A stretch of DNA of 64,000 nt from Phycisphaerae bacterium (GTDB lineage Bacteria > Planctomycetota > Phycisphaerae > UBA1845 > PWPN01). Shown piece after piece: positions 17,801 to 24,628 of this stretch. The stretch lies in assembly GCA_035384605.1 (NCBI GenBank), contig DAOOIV010000005.1:57662-121661 (forward strand), in the 5' to 3' direction. The translations under genes and the position numbers were made by a program. The notes beneath the pieces were generated by a model, which was not told where the DNA came from, ran no database searches, and worked only from the letters and a program-made list of their open reading frames with translations. Each line of letters begins with the position of its first letter. The first letter of the stretch is position 1.

Positions 17801-18904
17801 CTATTCGCCCGGGCTGCAAAGCTCTCGATAAACACCCGCGATGCTGGAAACCATGGCACTGGCCTGATGGTGGGCCCGAATGTACTCCAACCCCCCCTGG
17901 GCAAGCCTCCGGGCAACGGCCTTGTCCGCCAGCAGGGCCGACAGCTTCTCGCTGATCTGACGGGGTTTCTGAGGGTCGAAGAGGGAGGCAGTCACGCCGT
18001 CGATCAAGTAGTCGCCGATCGTCCCCGTCGGAGCGATAATCGCCAGGCCTGTAGCCATGGCCATCAGCGTGCTAATGGTGAAACGCCGCCGCTCGCCCGG
18101 CAGAATGTAGAAGTCCGCGTCGCGCATGGCCGCCTGCATGGCCGTCCAGTCGTGCAGCTCGCCTGCAAACGTTACCCGCGAACGCAACCCGAGTTGCCGA
18201 ACCACCTTGCGAAACACGTACTCGCCGGGACCCGAGGACAACACAAAAAGATGCATGTCTTGCCCGGCTGCGATTACGGCATCCATCGCCTTGAGAATCA
18301 GGTGCAGACCGCAGTCGTGCGTCAACGGGGCCGTTACCAGGACAGTGGGGACCCGCTCCGGATCCGCAAAACACGCCGGCTCCGGGCTGGCGGGGATGCC
18401 CAGAGGAATCACCCGGATGCGGCTGACCAGGTCCGGCCGCTTTCGAACCAACGACTGTTGAAGGGTCGGCGTCGTGCAAATGACGACCAGTTCCGGCGGA
18501 AGCCGCAATCTGAGAAAGCGGCGGACGTCGGAAAGGTCGGTCAGGTGCACCACGACTCGGCTCCCCCACTCCATCACCCAATCCTGCGCCATGTGCAACA
18601 GGTCCGCCGACATGCAGTGAATCACATCGGGTTTCTCGTCGCCGATCAGGGCCAGGGCTTGATCGGGGTTCAACCGCCGCCAGTGCCATGGCCAGCAACG
18701 CCTGGGCAGATAGAACAACTGCGACGGGCCTATCGCCTCTTCGATCCGGCAGGTCGAGCGGGCCAGTACCATCACCCGCACGACCTCATCAATCATTCCC
18801 ACGCACAGTTGACGGACCGTGCTGCCGAGACGGTCGAGGACGTCGTCGTCGATGACCAACAGCGTGCTGACTGGAGAAATGATCTGTTCCGCGTCATCAG
18901 CCAT
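17801..18904 (-). CDS. GT4-like glycosyltransferase with altered catalytic glutamates
   Basis: A 367-residue GT-B fold protein. The C-terminal half has family-4 hallmarks: RVIPLGIP, a nucleotide-sugar strand with SSGPGEYVFRKVVRQLGL, the VTFAGELHDW motif and the helix TLMAMATGLAIIAPTGTIGDY. The usual E-x7-E of GT4 enzymes (ESFGLVLLEAMA type) is here RRFTISTLMAMA, so both glutamates appear to be replaced; activity may be altered or lost. The ATG at 18904 avoids overlap with the preceding gene, whose stop is 47 bases upstream. It lies in a same-strand run with a kinase-like gene, which suggests a role in modification of a surface glycan or a secondary carbohydrate. Confidence 0.8.
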   Translation of the reverse strand: MADDAEQIISPVSTLLVIDDDVLDRLGSTVRQLCVGMIDEVVRVMVLARSTCRIEEAIGPSQLFYLPRRCWPWHWRRLNPDQALALIGDEKPDVIHCMSADLLHMAQDWVMEWGSRVVVHLTDLSDVRRFLRLRLPPELVVICTTPTLQQSLVRKRPDLVSRIRVIPLGIPASPEPACFADPERVPTVLVTAPLTHDCGLHLILKAMDAVIAAGQDMHLFVLSSGPGEYVFRKVVRQLGLRSRVTFAGELHDWTAMQAAMRDADFYILPGERRRFTISTLMAMATGLAIIAPTGTIGDYLIDGVTASLFDPQKPRQISEKLSALLADKAVARRLAQGGLEYIRAHHQASAMVSSIAGVYRELCSPGE

Positions 18905-18951
18905 TGCACTAACCCCGCAGCGGGGACTGCCCGGTCCATCTATCGGCAATC

Positions 18952-19470
18952 TCAACGTGATCCCACGACACGGCCGGTAAAGCACCGATGATATCCGTCC
19001 AGCATCTTCAGCACCTTTTCACGCATGGCCTCGCCGCAAAGCTCGTCCAACGACGCGAGGTCCAAAGGCGTGGCAAAGCAGAACCGCTCAGCGTTTTCTC
19101 GATAGTGTTCCACGGGCGGCTCGGGCCAGGCCAGGCCGGCATCGTGGAAACCCAGACTGATGAACTCTCGAAGCGTGAGGCTGGATTCCGAGATCATGAC
19201 CTCCGCGTCGAGGCTGCGCATCGGGTCGTCGGTCACCACGGTCACGCGGATCTGCGGGACCGTCGGGCGGACGGCCAGTTCGAGCCACCAGTGGCGGTCC
19301 ATCGGCCAACGACTGGCCATGACCCAGTGATCCGGACGGTCATGCCGCTCAAGCTGGGGCAAGCCAAGCCGCGTGCCCGCAAGCGTCTCGACACGGGAGC
19401 GAAACGCCTCGATAAGATCGAGCTCCTGTCGCGTCAGCGATGATCTCATGCAACACCCGCCGGGTGCCAT
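18952..19470 (-). CDS. Hypothetical protein between kinase-like and GT4 genes
   Basis: A 172-residue soluble protein without signal or membrane segment that I do not recognise. It has a helical N-terminus (LTRQELDLIEAFRSRVETLAG), a beta-rich middle with many Trp residues (WVMASRWP, HWWLELAVRP) and a helical C-terminus. The protein-like composition and tight spacing (30 bases after the upstream gene, 47 before the next) support a real gene. The start could be the ATG at 19470 or the internal ATG at 19449, neither with a strong ribosome site. Its position suggests a role accessory to the two sugar- or lipid-modifying neighbours. Confidence 0.65.
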   Translation of the reverse strand: MAPGGCCMRSSLTRQELDLIEAFRSRVETLAGTRLGLPQLERHDRPDHWVMASRWPMDRHWWLELAVRPTVPQIRVTVVTDDPMRSLDAEVMISESSLTLREFISLGFHDAGLAWPEPPVEHYRENAERFCFATPLDLASLDELCGEAMREKVLKMLDGYHRCFTGRVVGSR

Positions 19471-19500
19471 TGGCGGCCTGTCAGCCGGCGCATGCGGATG

Positions 19501-20373
19501 TCACGCCGTCCCACTGTTCCTCGTTTCGGCAGACATCCGGCCGGCCGCTCCGGCTGCCGGCTGTTCCATGAACTCGGGCCCATCCTGCTTCAGCGATTGC
19601 CATCGGCCGGTGAGCATCTTCAGAACCGACCTGCGTAACAGCGTCAGCGGCCGGGAGACCCGCCGGTGCATCCGGTGCCAGAAGCCGAGCCGATAAGACG
19701 CCTCGATCTGCTCGGGCGTCAATGTGTCAGGCCGGTGGCGTCGACGATGCTTGAGCAGGTGATAGCGATCGCCTTCCTGCAACCGCTTCAGAAGGTATAG
19801 ACCCAGCCGGTCCGGAATCAAACGTTTGAGTCCCCCTCGCCGTTCGGCGGCATCCGAAGGCCAGCGCCAGGAAATCTGAAAGTCGATCAGCCACGGACGT
19901 CCCTCGGCGCCAACCAGGATGTTTTCTCGTTTTTCGAGGTCCACGTAAGCGATATTGCGTCGATGCAGCTCGTTGATGAGCCGTTCCAGACGAGGAAAGA
20001 ACTCGTCGTCAACCCGTTCCTGCTTCTGGAGCGGGTGACCTTCGACAAAGGCATGAACCAAGCCGGTCCGGCCCCATTTGCCCAGGCACTTGGGCACGCC
20101 CGGCAGGTCGTCGACGGCGCGATACAAGTCCAGCTCGCGATCACATAGAAGGCGGCCGATCCATGATCCAGGAATTACCAGCAGACTTGCCGTACGACCA
20201 AGCTTCAACACCACCCGGCCCGACGGCCCCTCATAGAGGCCGGTTGCGGCGAAGAAATCGTGCTTCCAGGTGCGCAGGTGAGTATAGTAACCATCGTGCA
20301 GCGCGATCCGCGCCGGCATCTCCGCCCGCCCTAACGCTCGCAGCCAGCCGTGTCGCAGTCTTTCATCCGGCAT
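19501..20373 (-). CDS. Lipopolysaccharide-kinase-like (protein-kinase fold) protein
   Basis: A 290-residue protein of the eukaryotic-kinase-like fold resembling the Kdo/heptose kinase and InaA group. VVLKLGR supplies a probable ATP-contact lysine (about residue 60). The catalytic loop HRRNIAYVDLEKRENILV (about 138-155) has the Asp and following Asn, and LIDFQISW has the metal-binding Asp. A basic helical C-terminus could contact membrane lipid. It is the first gene of the same-strand run leading to the GT4-like transferase, so it may phosphorylate an envelope sugar; that is inference. Confidence 0.75.
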   Translation of the reverse strand: MPDERLRHGWLRALGRAEMPARIALHDGYYTHLRTWKHDFFAATGLYEGPSGRVVLKLGRTASLLVIPGSWIGRLLCDRELDLYRAVDDLPGVPKCLGKWGRTGLVHAFVEGHPLQKQERVDDEFFPRLERLINELHRRNIAYVDLEKRENILVGAEGRPWLIDFQISWRWPSDAAERRGGLKRLIPDRLGLYLLKRLQEGDRYHLLKHRRRHRPDTLTPEQIEASYRLGFWHRMHRRVSRPLTLLRRSVLKMLTGRWQSLKQDGPEFMEQPAAGAAGRMSAETRNSGTA

Positions 20374-20565
20374 GACAAAGGCAAGATACCCCCGCTTTCA
20401 GGGCGGTACAACGCCGACCTGCCGCGCGGGCATCATGTCCACGACTCCGTGTGGACATGCTCTGTTTCGATGCGCACACACGGTTGAGCGTCGAGGATGC
20501 CACAGGGATCAAGACCTGCCGCACGATCTCCTCGGCACGCCAGGCAATCCGGCAGGAACGCCGCG

Positions 20566-20600
20566 CAAAAAACGACCCCTGAACGTTATTCCTCAGGGGT
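20566..20600 (-). terminator. Rho-independent terminator of the HU-like gene
   Basis: On the minus strand the arms ACCCCTGA and TCAGGGGT (20593-20600 and 20575-20582) form an eight-base stem followed by CGTTTTTT. It lies 40 bases past the end of the HU-like gene. Confidence 0.85.
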
Positions 20601-20639
20601 CCTTGGTGTTGTCATGGGCCGCAGGTGCGCGAGGCCGGC

Positions 20640-21002
20640 TCAAGTCTTGGAGCCGTCGTTCCCCGAGGCGGGCTTCCGACCAGCCACGCCGCTGAGAGGC
20701 GAAGGCGAATCGCCGCTGGCCGCCACCAGCCGGTCTTTCATGAGCCGCCCTACCTTGAACTTCACCGTACGCTTCGACGGAACCGCGACCCGCTCGAGGG
20801 TCTTGGGATTCTGGGCCGTTCTGGCGGCGCGCACCTTGCTTTCGAAGACGCCGAAGTCCCGAAATTCCAGCCGGTTACCGCGACCCAATTCGTCGATGAT
20901 CTGGTCAAGGAATGTCTGGATGATCCGCTTGACCACGACGCGCTTGTGGTTGCAGCTCTCGGCTATCCGGTCGATCAACTCTTTCTTGGTGATGGTCTGC
21001 AT
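20640..21002 (-). CDS. HU/IHF-family DNA-binding protein
   Basis: A 120-residue nucleoid protein. The first 90 residues are a standard HU fold: MQTITKKELIDRIAES, the dimerisation helices, then LEFRDFGVFESKVRAARTAQNP, where the conserved proline at the tip of the DNA-intercalating arm is present. A 25-residue Ser/Gly/Pro-rich tail follows, longer than in E. coli HU. The ATG at 21002 has GAGG seven bases upstream; the open frame further upstream has no support. It has its own terminator at 20566-20600. It may bend DNA or compact the nucleoid. Confidence 0.92.
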   Translation of the reverse strand: MQTITKKELIDRIAESCNHKRVVVKRIIQTFLDQIIDELGRGNRLEFRDFGVFESKVRAARTAQNPKTLERVAVPSKRTVKFKVGRLMKDRLVAASGDSPSPLSGVAGRKPASGNDGSKT

Positions 21003-21480
21003 GGCTGACCTCGACGCAAGTCCTTTAAATCCGCCTCGGCTCTCCACGGCCCCGGCTGCCCGCCTCTGGAAGCGCCCGGTGCTCGCCTTCAGCAATGAAG
21101 ATTACGCAATCACGGGAATCCCGCTCCGAAGTGCTGGCCGGTCCATCGCTCTTCCACCGGCCAAGGCACGCAAGTTAGTCTACAGCAACGAGTTTCGGCA
21201 ATCAAGCGCTTTTATATCGGCAGCTTTCACAGGCCTACTAGCGACAAACATGCCTCCGAATCCGAATCCCCCAAAAACTGCAACATACTGCCAATACGTA
21301 TGTTAGCACTCATGCAGGGCTCAGGCGACAGGTCTTCGGACCATCTGATCCATAAGTTCATTTGGGTAAAAGACTTATGGATTGCTAACTTGATGAGACT
21401 GGATCGGTGGCCTGGGGATCAGCGAACGAAAACAGGTCGTGCGCCGGCTCAAAGCTCAGCTCGGCTTTGCCTGCCCGCCC
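21003..21480. other. Gene-free upstream region of the HU-like gene
   Basis: No credible coding sequence. Contains TATAAA on the minus strand near 21212, without a convincing -35, and a six-base inverted repeat ACATAC/GTATGT spanning about 21282-21303 that could be an operator. Otherwise nothing recognised. Confidence 0.4.
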
Positions 21481-21523
21481 AAAAAAACCCAGGCAAGGGC
21501 TTCGAGACGAAACCCAAGCCTGG
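21481..21523 (-). terminator. Terminator closing the structured region
   Basis: Minus-strand arms CCAGGC and GCCTGG (21518-21523 and 21489-21494), continued inward by GGG/CCC pairs, are followed by GGTTTTTTT. It faces away from the HU-like gene, so it ends transcription coming from the 85-aa gene side. Confidence 0.8.
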
Positions 21524-21935
21524 TAGGGAGAGAGAGATTCGTTGTTGCCCGCTCCGACGCCTGCCGCCGGGCTGAGCATCCCTTCCGAAGACGGCGTGGC
21601 CAGCCACGCTTTCAATTCTTCGGGAGAATCATAACCCTATACCGGAGCCACCCAAACCCAGGTGGGGGGCTAACCAATTCTTTGCCTCTTCCGCTACTGC
21701 GGAGGAGTCCGGCGACCAATCGACCGCGAACCCGGTATGGTTTCCTGATCCCAACCGGCTCGCAGATAGTTCCTATCGCCAGGCGAGAGAAATCCGAGGA
21801 TAACCACTCGCCTGGGAGAGAGAATCAAGCCCGTCTCCGGCCTGCTTTTCCCGATAAGGCCTCGGACGGACGTCGCCTTGAATCAAGGCGACAGGCTTTT
21901 CCTCCTCCTCCTGTCGGGCCTCGCGGCCGACAGAG
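21481..21935 (-). ncRNA. Candidate structured RNA ending in a terminator (unrecognised)
   Basis: About 450 bases without a credible gene, packed with hairpins. On the plus numbering these are: 21911-21933 (CTGTCGG/CCGACAG), 21872-21892 (GTCGCCTTGA/TCAAGGCGAC), 21779-21814 (CCAGGCGAG/CTCGCCTGG), 21765-21777 (GATAG/CTATC), 21726-21763 (GCGAACCCGGT/ACCGGCTCGC), 21691-21704 (TCCGC/GCGGA), 21648-21665 (CCACC/GGTGG), and a nested pair 21585-21623 (CCGAAGA/TCTTCGG around GCGTGGC/GCCACGC). TACCGG near 21640 and CCGGTA near 21733 could pair across two of them. The stretch closes with a minus-strand terminator. I checked by eye for RNase P, tmRNA, SRP and 6S signatures and found none. It could instead be a long structured 3' UTR of the 85-aa gene just upstream. 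Confidence 0.45.
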
Positions 21936-21937
21936 TC

Positions 21938-22195
21938 TCAATATCCTCGCGCCTCAGGGTGTTCTTCGCCCCGCAGCCTTTCCGTCGGCACGATCAACGG
22001 GGAAAGAATCCCCTCTACATTCACTATCGCGAAGCGATCCGGTTGCTGACCTTGATCGCTCATGAACACCACTTCACCGCTGACCTCGAGCTCCGGAGTC
22101 AAGTGCACGAGTACTTGTCGCGGTTCAGGACACAACACATCGGCCAGCCTGAAGCTGCACAGTCTTCGCGTCTTCGTTCCAGAACCGGTCATCAT
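21938..22195 (-). CDS. Small conserved-looking hypothetical protein
   Basis: An 85-residue soluble protein with no signal or membrane segment. The middle part, LEVSGEVVFMSDQGQQPDRFAIVNVEGI, has regular beta-strand character and the C-terminus is SPLIVPTERLRG. I recall similar small proteins in planctomycetes, but no function. ATG at 22195 or 22192; GGAGG lies about 13 bases upstream, slightly far. The stop is followed at once by the hairpin-rich stretch to 21481. Upstream (22384-22419) is a seven-base inverted repeat GCACGGT/ACCGTGC with an AT-rich loop that might be an operator. Confidence 0.6.
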   Translation of the reverse strand: MMTGSGTKTRRLCSFRLADVLCPEPRQVLVHLTPELEVSGEVVFMSDQGQQPDRFAIVNVEGILSPLIVPTERLRGEEHPEARGY

Positions 22196-22505
22196 GCTTT
22201 TCCACAATCCTCCGCGTGAACAGTAGCACGTGCCGTGCCAAACTCGGCAGCCGATCAGTGCAAAGCCGCCTGTGTTCCGCAAATCGTTGCGGGCAATGGA
22301 TTTGGGGATTCCGGTGTTCTCGTGGCCGTCGCGAGTATTCGAGCCCGAGCGGGAATAGAATGCGCCACGATTTGCACGCTGCCGCACGGTCTTTCAACGA
22401 TTAAAAAGCATTACCGTGCTTCGAGGCCCTAATGGGCGGCGGTAGCCTGAGGCCGTGGCGGATGTGCAACCAAACTCGCGCGCGTGCAATGAATCGCGCA
22501 AGGTC
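22196..22505. other. Gap upstream of the 85-aa gene
   Basis: No gene seen. Holds the inverted repeat GCACGGT/ACCGTGC at 22384-22390 and 22413-22419 with 22 AT-rich bases between. No clear promoter hexamer pair. Confidence 0.4.
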
Positions 22506-23165
22506 TCATAGGTCGCGGCTGACCAGATGGGTGACAATCCCCTGAATGAGGAAATCCCGAGACTCGTCGATCAGCATGGGAGGAACTGTGGGATTGTCCC
22601 CGCGCAGAATCACGATTCGACTGCTCCTTTGCAGCTCAACGGAGACGCGTTTAAGGGTCGGCGTGCCATCCACAAGGCAGGCACAGATTCGACCTTGCAC
22701 GTGCTCGGGATTGACGTCCTGCCGGTATTCCACGAGCACGAGGTCGCCGGGTTTGAGTGTCGGTTCCATGGAATCGAACGTCAAACGAAGAATGTACCGA
22801 TCGTGTCCCCACAGGTGTCGCAGGACCGGGAACATCTCGATCTGTTCCTGAGTTTCGGCGGGGGAGCCGGCCGGTATCGCGCCAAACAAAGGCAGGTCTC
22901 GGGTTTCCAGCGGCTGAGGCGTATCGTGTTCGAGCCCGTCTCCAATCAGCACCGCCGGAGCCACGTCCAGCGCCTCCGCGATCGCGCGCAGCGACGAGGG
23001 CGACGGCTTGCGCTTGCCCCGCTCGATCTCACTGAGAAAGCCCTGGTTGACATTGGCACGCCGGGCAAGCTGCGTCTGGTTCAGGCCGAGACGCTGCCGG
23101 TAATAGCGAATGCGCTGGCCGATGTGCCCGCGGAATACGGAAAACTCGGAATAGGTCCCCGACAT
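22506..23165 (-). CDS. XRE-family repressor with S24 (LexA-like) peptidase domain
   Basis: A 219-residue regulator built like phage CI repressors. The helix-turn-helix is at about residues 18-60 (LNQTQLARRANVNQGFLSEI), followed by a linker and a C-terminal S24 domain. The catalytic serine is in FDSMEPTLKPGDLVLVE (about 133) and a candidate lysine in TPTLKRVSVE (about 172). The AIPAGSP sequence near residue 97 is a possible self-cleavage or linker region. This architecture usually senses DNA damage or another stress through self-cleavage. A promoter at 23172-23200 ends six bases before the ATG at 23165, so the mRNA may be leaderless like that of lambda cI. No phage genes are adjacent. It lies downstream of fliN on the same strand. 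Confidence 0.88.
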   Translation of the reverse strand: MSGTYSEFSVFRGHIGQRIRYYRQRLGLNQTQLARRANVNQGFLSEIERGKRKPSPSSLRAIAEALDVAPAVLIGDGLEHDTPQPLETRDLPLFGAIPAGSPAETQEQIEMFPVLRHLWGHDRYILRLTFDSMEPTLKPGDLVLVEYRQDVNPEHVQGRICACLVDGTPTLKRVSVELQRSSRIVILRGDNPTVPPMLIDESRDFLIQGIVTHLVSRDL

Positions 23166-23171
23166 GACCTC

Positions 23172-23200
23172 AATATCCAAGCCGGCACCGGTTGCGTCAA
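23172..23200 (-). promoter_or_regulatory. Promoter giving a probably leaderless XRE-S24 transcript
   Basis: TTGACG, a 17-base spacer and GATATT lie in order on the minus strand, with only six bases between the -10 element and the ATG. Confidence 0.55.
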
Positions 23201-23260
23201 TAGTTGAATGAGAACGGGCCGATTTCCGCGGACCGGCGGGCGCCGAGCGTGACGGCCAGG

Positions 23261-23758
23261 TCAGACCGCGTTCATCGCCTCGACTCGATTGCCAATAGAG
23301 CCGATCATCGTGACACGGAGTCCGAAGTTTTCGCCCACCTTGACCGCCTGTCCGCGGCCGATGCGCCGGTTGTTAATCATCAGGTCGAGCAGTTCGTCCG
23401 AAGGCTTGTCGAATTCGATGATCGAACCGGGAGTGAGCGCCAGTATCTTCGAGAGCGGCATCGTACGCTCGGCAAGGGTGACAATCACCGGCACCTCGAG
23501 TGGCAGTATGCGTTGGGGATCTTCCGACCGCTCCGAGGACGCGGGTGCCACGGTCGGCATACCTGAGGGCATCTGCGTTCGCTTGGGGACCCGTTTGCCG
23601 CCGTCTTCCGCCGCGGGCGCATTTGCCACGGCCGTGGCCGGGCCCGAAGAAATCGGACCGGTGCCGTCGTCGCCCACGATGTCCGCTGCCGCATCCGCAG
23701 CCAGTTGGCTTACGCCGGCCAGCAGGGCATCAATATCATCTTGTTGGGTCTGACCCAT
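23261..23758 (-). CDS. fliN: Flagellar motor switch protein FliN (SpoA domain)
   Basis: A 165-residue protein whose last 80 residues form a SpoA/FliN C-ring domain: LPLEVPVIVTLAERTMPLSK, LALTPGSIIEFDKPSDELLDL, MINNRRIGRGQAVKVGENFGLRV. The first 85 residues are low-complexity, as in many FliN proteins; they begin with a FliM/FliN-like helix (DDIDALLAGVSQLA). In the flagellar basal body it forms the C-ring that sets rotation direction and helps recruit the export apparatus. The ATG at 23758 has a G-rich site just upstream; the frame is open to 24481 but that extension has no domain content. No other flagellar gene is in the window, so it is an orphan copy or the motility genes are dispersed. 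Confidence 0.88.
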   Translation of the reverse strand: MGQTQQDDIDALLAGVSQLAADAAADIVGDDGTGPISSGPATAVANAPAAEDGGKRVPKRTQMPSGMPTVAPASSERSEDPQRILPLEVPVIVTLAERTMPLSKILALTPGSIIEFDKPSDELLDLMINNRRIGRGQAVKVGENFGLRVTMIGSIGNRVEAMNAV

Positions 23759-24628
23759 GTTGGCACCCCCATCGGGGCTCCCCTCGCGCACTGCAAGCGC
23801 ACGGCTCCCATTGGACTTATCGGATGAGGCGGGTAGGCACTTTACGGCTGCCGACAATCGGTCAAAGAACCCCGCAAAATGCGCAACTTCCTCCTTGTTA
23901 CCCGGCAGAATCTGCCGATCGCACCGGCCCGCCGAATGCCCCGTCGCAAAGCGGAACATCAGGGATGCCGAGGGTAGCGCATTCGTCCAGCATGGTCCTT
24001 CTCCGTAGCGCCGACGCCCTCGTCGGCGATCCGCCCTGTTATCCTGAGGACGTAGGATCCGCGCTCGCGGACCCATTTGCTTGCTCGCCACCCCCCAATC
24101 CTCAAATCGGGGGACGCCATTCCTTTTTCTTGCCCTGAATCGATCGGGATACCCCATATGCCTACTTCTTGTTCCGGCATCAAGGTCGAGCTGTAGTCGC
24201 ATCAACGCCATGAACGAACCGGACGCCCGATTGGCAAGCAGGCCTTTCTCGCCCGACTTGAGGCCACCCTCGACGGCATACTCAGATCCCAAAAACCAAG
24301 CCGAAAGATGAGACAAGGATGATAGGTATGGTGTCCCAAGAATCCCTGGTATCCCCAAAATCAGATGGTGTCTTTCCAATTCACAGCACTCATTGCGTCG
24401 GCGGGGCGCGTCTGACAGTCGATCGTTCTCGCGGTTTGTGGATGTTCCTCCTTCAGTGACGGCGTTTTTTCTTGATCGCACCTCGGGCTTTCGCTACATT
24501 GAAACCGGCACCCGATGGTTTTCAGCAGTTCAACGGGTGAGCATTCTCCGGAGGAGAAAGAGCCTTATCACCTTTCCAACCATGACGCTTGTCGGGGCTC
24601 TCGACTATCGCTTAACAGGGAGCATGAG
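23759..24628. other. 870-base gap between fliN and the secreted glycosidase
   Basis: No credible gene. Around 24110-24130 and 24327-24370 are ggggacgcc and ggtgtccc stretches that look like degraded palindromic repeats. A promoter for the plus-strand gene is at 24472-24500. Nothing else recognised. Confidence 0.4.
24472..24500 (+). promoter_or_regulatory. Candidate promoter of the dockerin-bearing glycosidase
   Basis: TTGATC, a 17-base spacer and TACATT lie about 130 bases before the ATG at 24629. Sequence match only. Confidence 0.45.

Noticed and set aside
21481..21935. RNase P RNA or tmRNA gene
   Set aside because: The conserved P4 and J-region words of RNase P RNA, and the tRNA-like ends and tag sequence of tmRNA, were not found.
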